Below, one piece after another: positions 26,373 to 34,394 of a stretch of 64,000 nucleotides of DNA (the stretch's first letter is position 1; each line of letters opens with the position of its first letter). Below the pieces are notes generated by a model. That model ran no database searches. It was not told where the DNA came from and saw only the letters and a program-made list of their open reading frames with translations. The translations under genes and the position numbers were made by a program. Source of the DNA: Dyella sp. C9 (GTDB lineage: Bacteria > Pseudomonadota > Gammaproteobacteria > Xanthomonadales > Rhodanobacteraceae); contig NZ_QIRF01000010.1 of assembly GCF_003332825.1 (NCBI RefSeq), positions 62,001 to 126,000 on the forward strand, in the 5' to 3' direction.

Positions 26373-27143
26373 TCACCAGGCGGTGGCGCCGCCGTCGATG
26401 TTGAAGTCCGCTCCGGTGACCCACGTCGACTCGTCGGAGGCGAGGTAGGTGGCACACCACGCGATGTCGTCGGGCGTGCCCAGGCGCTTGATCATCATCT
26501 TGCTGAGGACGTGTTCCTTGAAGCCGGGCTGGTCCAGCACCGGCCGGGTTGCGCCGGTGACCACCATCGCCGGTGCGATGCTGTTGGCGCGGATGCCGTG
26601 CGGCCCGCCTTCCATCGCCAGCTGCCGCGTCATGGCCATCACGCCGCCCTTGCCGGCGCAATGCGCGACGGCGCCCGAACCTTCCAGCGCCACGTACGCG
26701 TTGGCGGACGAGAAGTTGATGATCGAGCCGCCCCCGCGGGCGATCATGTGCGGCCACACGGCCTTGCAGGCGAGGAACACCACGTCGAGCTCGCCGACCA
26801 GGGTTTTCTTCCACTGCGTTTCATAGTCCATCTCCTCGATCCAGGCGAACGCGCCGAAGGCGGCCGCATTGACCAGGATGTCCACACCCCCGTGCAGGGC
26901 CAGCGTGGTGTCGACCAGGCGCCGGACGTCGTCGGGGCGGCTGAGGTCGCAGGGGTGCAGGCTGTCGATGGCCAGCCCTTCGGCGCGTGCGCGCGACAGG
27001 GCCTCCTCGGCGTTGGCGGCGTCGAGGTCACAGGTGACCACGCGGGCGCCATGGCGGGCGAACATCATGGCGCAGCCCTGGCCGATGCCGCTGCCAAAGC
27101 CGGTGACGATGGCGACCTTGCCTGCAAGGCGGTTGGAAAGCAT
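26373..27143 (-). CDS. Short-chain dehydrogenase with Tyr-to-His change at the active site
   Basis: 256 residues from ATG 27143 (AGAGGA upstream). The cofactor loop VTGFGSGIGQG, CDLDAANAEEA, VNAAAFG and SSANAY are classical SDR features. The catalytic motif, however, reads HCAGK (His161 to Lys165) where YxxxK is expected; the codon is CAT. The C-terminal YLASDESTWVTGADFNIDGG is normal. Some SDR groups carry such a His, so this may be a real subfamily rather than damage. Whether it remains a dehydrogenase is uncertain. It lies just upstream of the amidohydrolase in the operon. Confidence 0.8.
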   Translation of the reverse strand: MLSNRLAGKVAIVTGFGSGIGQGCAMMFARHGARVVTCDLDAANAEEALSRARAEGLAIDSLHPCDLSRPDDVRRLVDTTLALHGGVDILVNAAAFGAFAWIEEMDYETQWKKTLVGELDVVFLACKAVWPHMIARGGGSIINFSSANAYVALEGSGAVAHCAGKGGVMAMTRQLAMEGGPHGIRANSIAPAMVVTGATRPVLDQPGFKEHVLSKMMIKRLGTPDDIAWCATYLASDESTWVTGADFNIDGGATAW

Positions 27144-27207
27144 GGGTGAATCCTCTCTCGACCGGCCGGGCCGGCGGGTGATGTACGGCGGCAATGCGCG
27201 GGCAGGG

Positions 27208-27681
27208 TCAGTCGACCCACATCTCGGGCGCTTCGACGAACTCCAGCAGGTTGCCGGCGTTGTCGCGGATGAAGATGTTGGCGCCGAAGCTGGCGCGCAT
27301 CACGAATACGATGTCGGCACCGCGTGCGCGCAGCTCGGCAGCCATCGGCTCGACGTCGCGCACCGCAAAGGCGACATGCTTGTTTCCGTGCGTATGCACA
27401 TCGCGGTCGGGATGGCGGCGATCTTCTGGCAGCGGGGCTGCCCCTGGCACCTCGAACAATTCCAGCCGCAGCTCGCCGCGCCGCAGCATCGCCACGCGGG
27501 CGGGGATCTTGTCGATATCGAAGCGCTTCTCCACTTCGAAACCCAGCATGTCGCGGTACCAGGCGATGGATGCCTCGATGTCGGGCACGCTGATGCCGCC
27601 GTGATGGTGCTTCAGTGCTACCCGGTCGGTTGCGCCGGCATCCGTTCCGGCGGGTGTTGCTGGTGATACTGCCTTGGTCAT
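27208..27681 (-). CDS. VOC (glyoxalase/bleomycin-resistance fold) protein
   Basis: 157 residues from ATG 27681, preceded by GGGGGAG; an in-frame ATG at 27714 is an alternative. The single VOC domain has the HHGGISVPDIEASIAWYRD opening with a metal His, HVAFAVRDVE in the middle and a final Glu in LLEFVEAPEMW. Such proteins include glyoxalases, epimerases and type I extradiol dioxygenases. It is the first gene of the eleven-gene minus-strand series and opens directly onto the divergent regulatory region. Confidence 0.8.
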   Translation of the reverse strand: MTKAVSPATPAGTDAGATDRVALKHHHGGISVPDIEASIAWYRDMLGFEVEKRFDIDKIPARVAMLRRGELRLELFEVPGAAPLPEDRRHPDRDVHTHGNKHVAFAVRDVEPMAAELRARGADIVFVMRASFGANIFIRDNAGNLLEFVEAPEMWVD

Positions 27682-28131
27682 GCGCTCCCCCGCGCTGGTA
27701 CAGGTCGCCGGCATGGATCGCCCGACGGATGTCCCGGCATGGTAGCCAATCGTCCCGACGCTTATGCATGGCGTGTCGTGATCGCCCGCATGAAGAACGC
27801 TGATAGCGGGGCCGACGAGCTGGAAACGGCTGGCAAGGCGTGACGATGACGAGGCCGCTTTTGCCGCTGAACCCGCATCACGTCGCGCATCGTCAACGTG
27901 ATGCGTCGCATCAATTTTTCCAGCGGATGACGCGCATCGGAATTACCAATTTCTCAATGTTTTCGCCACACACCTAAGATCCGGGCGGTGTTCGACATCG
28001 GGGGCTGTCCTGACGAGGGACGGGACAGCCTGGAATCAAAAAAAATCCATGGCCTGCCCTGAGTTCGCCCGCACCGACTGGGTCGAATCGAAGTGTCGGG
28101 AGCCGGCCGCAAGTCATTGGGGGAGGAAGCA
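27682..28131. promoter_or_regulatory. 450-bp bidirectional regulatory region of the catabolic cluster
   Basis: This region separates the minus-strand operon from the divergent TonB receptor unit and must hold both promoters. It includes overlapping dyads at 27875-27913, a possible -10 box TAAGAT at 27975-27980 on the plus strand and a leader hairpin at 28003-28030 (arms GGCTGTCC and GGACAGCC). The AT-rich stretch 27910-27975 stands out from the GC-rich surroundings, consistent with a promoter. Confidence 0.6.
27875..27913. promoter_or_regulatory. Overlapping operator-like palindromes
   Basis: GCATCACGT (27875-27883) and ACGTGATGC (27896-27904) form a perfect dyad with a 12-bp spacer. The second arm overlaps another perfect dyad, TGATGC-GTC-GCATCA (27899-27913). 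The result is three GCATCA/TGATGC half-sites in a row, as expected for cooperative binding of a dimeric repressor. The cognate regulator is not obvious in the window. Confidence 0.55.
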
Positions 28132-30567
28132 ATGAAAGTAAAGGGTTCACCGACGCTCGCCATGTGCATACTCGCCGCGCTTGCCGCGACGGCCAGCCAG
28201 CCGGCGATCGCGCAAACGGGCAGTACCGATGCCGCCCAGCCGGAACAGGCGCAAGCCGCGCCGGCCGGCCAGGACGCCAAGAACGACAAGCGCCCGTCGA
28301 CCGACAACATCAAGAACCTGTCCCAGGTGACGGTCACCGCCCAGAAGCGCAGCGAGAACATCGAGTCCGCGCCGGTGTCGGTGTCGGTGGTTTCGGCCGA
28401 CACGCTGGCGCAGAAGAACATTTCAAACGCCGCCGATCTCAACAACGTGGTGCCGTCGGTCAACATCAACGACACCATGAACGGTCGAACGCCGCTGTCG
28501 ATCCGCGGCATCTCCACCGTCAGCAACGAGGCGGCCGTCGGCATCGAGTCCGGCGTGGCGATGATGATCGACGGCGTGCCGGTGCCCTCGGACTCGGTGG
28601 CGGCCAATGACCTGCAGGACGTCGAGCGCGTCGAGGTGCTGACCGGCCCGCAGTCCACCCTGGGCGGCCGTGCCGCCTCGGCTGGCGTGATCAACGTGGT
28701 CACCCGCTCGCCGACCGATTTCTGGACCGGCGGCGCCAGCACCACGGTCACCAACGACGGCGAAAAGCGTTTCCAGGGCTATATCTCCGGCCCGCTCAGC
28801 AAGGTGCTGGACTTCAGCCTGGCGACCTGGGGCGGTCATACCGATTACCCGATCTTCAACACGGCGACCGGGCAGGCCACGCGTACCAGCAAGTTCGGCG
28901 GCCGCGGCAAGCTGGAGTTCAAGCCGACCGACAACTTCGACGCCACCCTGGCCCTGCGCGCATCCAAGCAGAACACCAGCGGCTCGAACTGGGTGTACAG
29001 CTATGTGACGCCCGGCGCCAACCTGTTTCCCTATGTCAACGGCGTGGGCGCGACGCAGGCCCAGAGCTTCCCGGGCATCCAGCTGGGCGCGGACAACCGC
29101 GACTACAACACGGCGCCGCAGCTGTACTCCGATGCGCGCGACCGGCAGGCCACGCTGACCATGAACTACACGTTCGCCAACGGCAACGTGCTCACCTCGA
29201 CCACCGATTTCCAGAGCGAAAAGCTGACCAACGTCCAGCCGAACTTCCTGACGGCGACGTATTTCTGGAACGACATCATCGGCGTGCCCTATGGCACGCC
29301 CAGCCCGCCGGCGTTCTACAACTGGCAGCAGGTGCACCTGGACATGAACCAGAGCACCGAGGAAATCAAGCTGGTGTCGCCGGCCGACGAAACCTTCAGC
29401 TACGTCACCGGCGTGTTCTTCTCGCGCAGCGACGTGACCGGTACCACCACGCGCTACTTCCTGCCCAACCTGTACCTGTCCACCGCCGAGTCGATCACCA
29501 GCACCTACGACTGGTACGGTCGCGGCACCTGGAAGTTCAGCGATTCCACCTCGCTGATCGCCGGCCTGCGCTACAACCGCGACAAGATCGCCTACGACAT
29601 CAACCAGACCGCCTACAGCAGCTCCGGTCCCTACATCAGCGATGCGGCCAACTGGTCCTCGGCGGTGGTGGGCGACCTGACCCTGCAGCAGAAGCTCGAC
29701 GAATCGTCGATGCTGTACTTCACCTACTCGCGTGGCTACAAGCCCAAGGCGTACAACACGGCGCAGCAGCTGACTTCGTCCGACCCGCTGACGCCGGTGA
29801 AGCAGGAGCACATCAACAGCTTCGAGCTCGGCAGCAAGGGCGTGTACTTCGACAACAAGCTGGTGGTCAACGCGGCGCTGTACTACACCAAGTACCAGAA
29901 CTACCAGGTGCAGGAGTACGCCGCGACCAGCTACGGCCCGGTGCTGCACCTGGACAACGCCGGTGGCGCCAAGACGCAGGGCTTCGAGCTAACCACGCAA
30001 TACAGCATCACGCCGATGACGCGGCTGGACTTCAACATGGCGTACACCGACGCCAAGTTCACCTCGTACAAGAACGCAACCTGCTACTCGACGCAGACCG
30101 CGGCCGAGGGCTGCACCACCACCTACGTGGGCGGTACCGCGGTGCAGGTACAGGATGTGTCCGGCGACACCATGCCGCTGGCACCCAAGTTCAAGGCCAC
30201 GCTGGGCGCGCAGCACCGCATTCCCTTCAGCAACGGCTACGACCTGACCCTGGCGGGCGACTACGCCTATCGCACCAAGCAGCAGTTCCTGCCCGACCAG
30301 AACCCGATGACCCAGATGGGTGCGTTCGGTCTGCTGAACCTGTCGACCACGCTCACCAAGCATGGCGAATCGGCCGACTACTCGGTGTCGCTGTTCGTCA
30401 ACAACGTGACCAACAAGAACTACTACACCGACATGACCGACTGGTGGGCCGGCCTGTGGGCCATCCCCAACGCGGGGGGCGGTTTCACCCCGGCCAATGC
30501 GGTGATCGTGCAGCGTGCACGCGATTCGCAGCGCTATTTCGGCCTGCGCCTCAACGTGAACTTCTGA
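28132..30567 (+). CDS. TonB-dependent outer-membrane receptor
   Basis: 811 residues from ATG 28132 with GGGGGAGGAAG upstream. Signal peptide (TLAMCILAALAATASQPAIA), a TonB-box-like LSQVTVTAQKRSENIESAPV, the plug with VVPSVNINDTMNGRTPLSIRG and VEVLTGPQSTLGGRAASAG, then a large beta-barrel ending RYFGLRLNVNF. It is of the iron-complex/Sphingomonas-type receptor group, many of which import aromatic, terpene or polyphenol substrates. Start of the plus-strand unit with dioxygenase, Rieske protein and flavin monooxygenase supports a role in uptake of the catabolised compound (inference). Confidence 0.9.
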   Translation: MKVKGSPTLAMCILAALAATASQPAIAQTGSTDAAQPEQAQAAPAGQDAKNDKRPSTDNIKNLSQVTVTAQKRSENIESAPVSVSVVSADTLAQKNISNAADLNNVVPSVNINDTMNGRTPLSIRGISTVSNEAAVGIESGVAMMIDGVPVPSDSVAANDLQDVERVEVLTGPQSTLGGRAASAGVINVVTRSPTDFWTGGASTTVTNDGEKRFQGYISGPLSKVLDFSLATWGGHTDYPIFNTATGQATRTSKFGGRGKLEFKPTDNFDATLALRASKQNTSGSNWVYSYVTPGANLFPYVNGVGATQAQSFPGIQLGADNRDYNTAPQLYSDARDRQATLTMNYTFANGNVLTSTTDFQSEKLTNVQPNFLTATYFWNDIIGVPYGTPSPPAFYNWQQVHLDMNQSTEEIKLVSPADETFSYVTGVFFSRSDVTGTTTRYFLPNLYLSTAESITSTYDWYGRGTWKFSDSTSLIAGLRYNRDKIAYDINQTAYSSSGPYISDAANWSSAVVGDLTLQQKLDESSMLYFTYSRGYKPKAYNTAQQLTSSDPLTPVKQEHINSFELGSKGVYFDNKLVVNAALYYTKYQNYQVQEYAATSYGPVLHLDNAGGAKTQGFELTTQYSITPMTRLDFNMAYTDAKFTSYKNATCYSTQTAAEGCTTTYVGGTAVQVQDVSGDTMPLAPKFKATLGAQHRIPFSNGYDLTLAGDYAYRTKQQFLPDQNPMTQMGAFGLLNLSTTLTKHGESADYSVSLFVNNVTNKNYYTDMTDWWAGLWAIPNAGGGFTPANAVIVQRARDSQRYFGLRLNVNF

Positions 30568-30709
30568 GCGGACAGATCGGCTTTACCGCTGGGCGGCCCG
30601 GCGCCGGGATAGTGGATGTAGGCGTCGGGCCCTCTTGACCGTTGGTGGTGTGACTACCCCGCTGGCAAGATCGGGCGGGTGGCTTTCCAAAGACGTTGGA
30701 GTGTGCTGG

Positions 30710-31642
30710 GTGAATATCGTTGGACTGGACTCACTGGTGTTTGGCGTCGATGACCTGGACGCGTCGATCCGTTGCCTGGCCGACTATGGCCTGACCTGCG
30801 TGGAACGCACGCCTTCGGGTGCCGTGTTCGAGGCGCTCGATGGCACCTCCGCGGTGGTGCGGCATGCATCGGACGGCGGGCTCGCCGAGGCGTTTGCGCC
30901 GTCGCCGAACATCCGCGAGACGATCTACGGCGTAGCGGACCAGGCCACGCTCGAGCAGATCGGCGCGGAACTGGGCAAGGATCGGCCGGTCACGCTGGGC
31001 AGCGACGGCGTGCTGCGCTGCAAGGACGACTCGGGCATCCCGATCGGCTTTCGCGTCACCTGCCGGCGGCCCATCGATGCGCCGCCGGTGCTGATCAACG
31101 TGCCGGGAATGAAGCCGCAGCGTCCGGTGAACCAGGTGGCCGCGGACCCCGCCATGGTGTGCACGCCGCGCTCGCTTTCCCATGTGGTGTTCTTCGTGCC
31201 CGACGTGGCCAAGGCCGAGCGCTTCTACACCGAACGCCTCGGCTTCCGGGTGACCGACCGCTTTACCAATGCCGGACCGTTCCTGCGCCCGGCCGGCACG
31301 CTGGAGCACCACTGCCTGTTCCTGATCCAGGCACCGGCGCACATGTTCGGCCTCAACCACTTCACCTTCCACATGGCCGACGCCAACGAGCTGATGCTGG
31401 CCGGCTGGCGCTTCCAGAACAAGGGCTGGAAGGGGTTCTGGGGTCCGGGGCGGCACATCATGGGCTCCAACTATTTCTGGTATTTCAACAGTCCGTTCGG
31501 CGGCGCCATCGAGTTCGACGCCGACATGGACCTGCACGACGACACCTGGGTACCGCGCGCGGTGGACGCGAACGCGGAAACCTCGCAGACCTTCCTGTTC
31601 GACTACCGCCCGCTGTGGTCGCCCGGCGGCAAGGATCACTAG
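30710..31642 (+). CDS. Two-domain VOC extradiol-type dioxygenase
   Basis: 310 residues from GTG 30710 (TTGGAG upstream); longer in-frame starts have poorer sites. Two VOC modules are present, residues about 5-70 and 155-275. The second holds the type I extradiol 2-His-1-carboxylate triad: His158 in SLSHVVFF, His217 in GLNHFTFHM and Glu268 in GGAIEFDADMD, closely matching the spacing known in BphC. Such enzymes open catechol-type rings next to the hydroxyls using Fe(II) and O2. With the downstream Rieske ferredoxin and flavin monooxygenase this suggests hydroxylation followed by meta cleavage. The distal N-terminal module is degenerate, as usual. Confidence 0.8.
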   Translation: MNIVGLDSLVFGVDDLDASIRCLADYGLTCVERTPSGAVFEALDGTSAVVRHASDGGLAEAFAPSPNIRETIYGVADQATLEQIGAELGKDRPVTLGSDGVLRCKDDSGIPIGFRVTCRRPIDAPPVLINVPGMKPQRPVNQVAADPAMVCTPRSLSHVVFFVPDVAKAERFYTERLGFRVTDRFTNAGPFLRPAGTLEHHCLFLIQAPAHMFGLNHFTFHMADANELMLAGWRFQNKGWKGFWGPGRHIMGSNYFWYFNSPFGGAIEFDADMDLHDDTWVPRAVDANAETSQTFLFDYRPLWSPGGKDH

Positions 31643-31650
31643 GCGGGACC

Positions 31651-32067
31651 ATGGCCGGCGCGAACGAATCTTGCACCGACGCGCCCGAGGCCTACCGCCC
31701 GCTGTGCGGACTCGACGAGCTGCCCGATGGCGGCGCACGCGGGTTCTGCAGCAGCGGGCAGGGCAGCGACGATTTCTTTGTGGTGCGTCGTGGCGATACC
31801 GTGGTTGGCTATCGCAACTGCTGTCCGCACAATGGCGTGGCACTGGAGTACCGCAAGGACATGTTCCTCAATGCCGCCGGCACGGACATCGTCTGTTATG
31901 CGCACGGGGCGCACTTCGACGTCGCGACGGGCTACTGCACGTACGGCCCCTGCGCCGGGGAGTCACTTGAGGCATTGCCGATACGGATCGAGCAGGGGCG
32001 GGTGATGATCCCGCGAACGATTGCATGGGGCAGCGGGGGCTGCCCGGGTAACAAGGGGTGGAGTTGA
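31651..32067 (+). CDS. Rieske [2Fe-2S] ferredoxin-like protein
   Basis: 138 residues, essentially one Rieske domain. The cluster ligands are Cys58 and His60 in NCCPHNG and Cys82 and His85 in VCYAHGAHF, the C-x-H...C-x-x-H pattern. It has no oxygenase catalytic domain, so it should be an electron-transfer ferredoxin or a small subunit rather than a dioxygenase alpha subunit. No matching oxygenase alpha subunit is present, which is odd; the neighbour is a flavin monooxygenase. It begins 8 bp after the dioxygenase gene and ends 2 bp before the monooxygenase ATG. Confidence 0.85.
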   Translation: MAGANESCTDAPEAYRPLCGLDELPDGGARGFCSSGQGSDDFFVVRRGDTVVGYRNCCPHNGVALEYRKDMFLNAAGTDIVCYAHGAHFDVATGYCTYGPCAGESLEALPIRIEQGRVMIPRTIAWGSGGCPGNKGWS

Positions 32068-32069
32068 CG

Positions 32070-33191
32070 ATGTTGAAGCGCGCGTTGGTGGTCGGTGGTG
32101 GCATTGCGGGAACCTGCTGTGCCATCCAGCTTCGCAAGGCAGGGGTAGAGGTCGACCTGGTCGAGATCGACCCGCACTGGGGCGTGCTCGGCGCCGGCCT
32201 GACCATTACCGGGCCCACGCTGCGGGCGCTGCATGTGGTGGGTGTGCTCGACGAGGTCAAGGCGCTGGGCGCTACCTGGACCGGCGGCAAGGTACACGAC
32301 CAGCAAGGCCGGCTGATCACCGAAATCCAGGTCGAGGCGCTGTCGCCCGAATTGCCGGCGACGGGCGGCATCCTGCGCCCGCTGCTGCACAAGGTGCTGG
32401 CCGAGCGCACCCGCGCCGTGGGCGTGAACGTGCGACTGGGCACCACGGTCACCGAGGTCACCATCACGGATGAACCTGCCGAGGCCAGCTTCAGCGACGG
32501 TACCCGTGGACGCTACGACCTGGTGGTGGGCGCCGACGGCATCCACTCCGCCCTGCGCGGAATGATCCTGCCGGACGCACCGCGGCCGACCTTCACCGGC
32601 CAGGTGATCTATCGCCTGCTGGCGCGACGGCCCGAGGGCTTCGAGTGCAGCCATTTCTACATGGGGCGCGACATCAAGATCGGCTTCAATCCGGTCTCCG
32701 CCACGCACATGTACATGTTCCTGTTGCACCCGGCTCCGGACAAGCCCTGGGTTGACCCCAAGGACCAGCCGGCCCGCCTGCACGCGCTGATGGAAGGCTA
32801 TGGCGGCATCGTGCCCGAGGTCCGCGCCACCGTGCTGGGCGAGAACGCCGCCTCCATCAACTACCGCCCGCTGGAAGTGATGCTGGTGCCGCGCCCCTGG
32901 TTCCGCGGGCGCGTGGTGCTGATCGGCGACACGGTCCACGCCACGACCCCGCATCTTGCTTCCGGCGCGGGCATGGCCATCGAGGATGGCATCGTGCTCA
33001 CCGAGGAGCTGCAACGTCACCCATCGGTGGGCGAGGCATTGTTCGCCTTCCAGGAGCGGCGCTACGAGCGCTGCGCCGGCATCATCCGCAACTCGGTGCG
33101 ACTGGGCCAGTTGGAGATGGAGCACGGCTCGCCGGTGGAGCATGGCAAGCTCATGGGCGAGTCGCTCAAGGCTTTGCGCGAACCCATCTGA
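32070..33191 (+). CDS. FAD-dependent aromatic monooxygenase (PHBH fold)
   Basis: 373 residues from ATG 32070 with AAGGGGTGGAG upstream. The three flavoprotein hydroxylase fingerprints are intact: GxGxxG-like VVGGGIAGTCCAIQL at the N-terminus, the DG motif VVGADGIHSALRG near residue 155 and the GD motif VLIGDTVHATTPHLASGAG near 285. Relatives hydroxylate salicylate, nicotinate, phenols or related rings using NAD(P)H and O2. Last gene of the plus-strand unit. Position suggests that it prepares the substrate for the extradiol dioxygenase (inference). Confidence 0.85.
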   Translation: MLKRALVVGGGIAGTCCAIQLRKAGVEVDLVEIDPHWGVLGAGLTITGPTLRALHVVGVLDEVKALGATWTGGKVHDQQGRLITEIQVEALSPELPATGGILRPLLHKVLAERTRAVGVNVRLGTTVTEVTITDEPAEASFSDGTRGRYDLVVGADGIHSALRGMILPDAPRPTFTGQVIYRLLARRPEGFECSHFYMGRDIKIGFNPVSATHMYMFLLHPAPDKPWVDPKDQPARLHALMEGYGGIVPEVRATVLGENAASINYRPLEVMLVPRPWFRGRVVLIGDTVHATTPHLASGAGMAIEDGIVLTEELQRHPSVGEALFAFQERRYERCAGIIRNSVRLGQLEMEHGSPVEHGKLMGESLKALREPI

Positions 33192-33332
33192 GGCAGGCCG
33201 CCGGTGTTCGCAGGCTCGGTCGCACTGCGCGCGGCCATCTGCCCGCATCGGCATGATCCAGCACTTGCATGCCTGTGCCGGCATGGTTACCCTGCGCGTC
33301 CCTGTAACCCAGCCAAGAGGAGGAAACGACCC

Positions 33333-33380
33333 ATGATTGTTGTTGTAGCCGCATCCTTCGCCGGGTCGTCGCGCGCCTGA
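33333..33380 (+). CDS. Candidate 15-residue leader peptide
   Basis: An open frame MIVVVAASFAGSSRA ends in TGA at 33378-33380 and has a near-perfect Shine-Dalgarno AGGAGG (33318-33323) exactly 9 nt before its ATG, much stronger than the site of the next gene. Such short, well-initiated frames upstream of a folded region are the hallmark of leader peptides whose translation controls the downstream gene. There is no protein-family match, and expression is inferred. See the hairpins described for 33388-33488. Confidence 0.5.
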   Translation: MIVVVAASFAGSSRA

Positions 33381-33387
33381 CCGCTTT

Positions 33388-33488
33388 GCCAGCACCTCGC
33401 TGGCGCGCCTCCGCTTTTCGCAACGCACCCTGGCGTCCTGCCCGGCCTCCGCTCCGGAGGGCCGTCGCTTCCCATGCTTCCCAGGGTG
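33388..33488 (+). promoter_or_regulatory. Structured leader that can mask the next gene's ribosome site
   Basis: Three stem-loops can form: GCCAGC/GCTGGC (33388-33404), CCTCCG/CGGAGG (33446-33460), and CACCCTGG (33426-33433) with CCAGGGTG (33481-33488). The last arm contains the AGGG that would serve as ribosome site for the ATG at 33494. Translation of the upstream 15-codon frame could change which stems form. Pairing was read by eye, not computed. Confidence 0.45.
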
Positions 33489-33493
33489 TCTTC

Positions 33494-34273
33494 ATGTCTT
33501 ACAGGACGTTTTCGCTGCACCAGCTCGGCTGGCGTTCCGCGTACGCGCAACAACTGACGCTGGCGGATTTCGAGACCGGCTATCCGGCACGTGTCATGGC
33601 CGCGCATGGCGGCCGGCTAGACGTGTTGTCCTCGCGCGGTTCGGCCAGCCTGCCGTTCCCTGCGGAGCCGGTGGGCAACGATGTGGTCGTGGGTGACTGG
33701 ATCTGGCTGGACGATGCCACCGATGGCGTGCTGCGCGTGCTGGCACGCCACTCGCGGGTGGCCCGCGTGCATGTCCAGGGCGGCCATCGCCGGCCCCCGG
33801 CCGCCGCCAACCTCGACGTGTTGTTCATCGTGTGGTCCTGCCAGGCCGAGTTCCAGCCCGCACGACTGCTGCGCTACCTCGCCCTCGCCAATGGTTCGGG
33901 CGTCACGCCGGTGGTGGTGGCCACGGGCGTCGATCGCGCGGGACGCGCCGAGCAGTTGGCCACGGCCGCGCGCGGCTTGCTGCCTTCGCTCGCGGTGGTG
34001 CATGCACCTTCGGGCTCGTCTGAAGGCCTGTCGGACCTGGCGCCCTGGCTGCTGCCCGGCCTTACCGTGGCGTTCGTCGGCACCGCCAGCGCCGGGCGCT
34101 CGCTGGTCATGCGTCGCGTGCTGGGTCCGGCGGGGGATGCCCCACGGGCGGCGATGCTGCGCGGCATGCTGCCATCGCCTGCTGGTGCCTGGGTCATGGA
34201 GACGCCCGAGCTGCGCCAATGGTGCCTGGGCACCGCCGAGCCTGTTCCGGATGCGGTGTTCGAGGCAGCCTAG
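33494..34273 (+). CDS. RsgA-like protein with degenerate GTPase motifs
   Basis: 259 residues against about 350 for RsgA. The N-terminal LGWRSAYAQQLTLAD and the OB-fold-like part, AANLDVLFIVWSCQAEFQPARLLRYLALA and the LSDLAPWLLPGLTVAFVGTASAGRSL order follow RsgA (ribosome-small-subunit-dependent GTPase). However, the P-loop is GTASAGRSL (Lys to Arg202), the N-K-x-D motif reads TGVD (144-147) and the D-T-P-G motif reads ETPE (236-239). The C-terminal zinc-binding helical domain is missing. It is probably a non-hydrolysing ribosome-associated paralogue or a decaying gene; the frame is intact, favouring function. Confidence 0.7.
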   Translation: MSYRTFSLHQLGWRSAYAQQLTLADFETGYPARVMAAHGGRLDVLSSRGSASLPFPAEPVGNDVVVGDWIWLDDATDGVLRVLARHSRVARVHVQGGHRRPPAAANLDVLFIVWSCQAEFQPARLLRYLALANGSGVTPVVVATGVDRAGRAEQLATAARGLLPSLAVVHAPSGSSEGLSDLAPWLLPGLTVAFVGTASAGRSLVMRRVLGPAGDAPRAAMLRGMLPSPAGAWVMETPELRQWCLGTAEPVPDAVFEAA

Positions 34274-34394
34274 CGCGGGTCGTCCTGCCCGTTTCGCGAC
34301 GCCGTATCACGAAGGATTCGCGACAACCCCGTACACTAGCGTGGCCGTTGCAAGCGTTGGCGCTGCCGCGCCATGACCAACGGGACAGACCACG

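Noticed and set aside
28423..29949. 508-codon minus-strand frame inside the TonB receptor gene
   Set aside because: Shadow of the receptor; repetitive V/H/R-rich composition and no start signal.
31651..32067. Considered whether the Rieske protein is a dioxygenase alpha subunit
   Set aside because: Only 138 residues with the cluster domain and no catalytic iron-binding domain.
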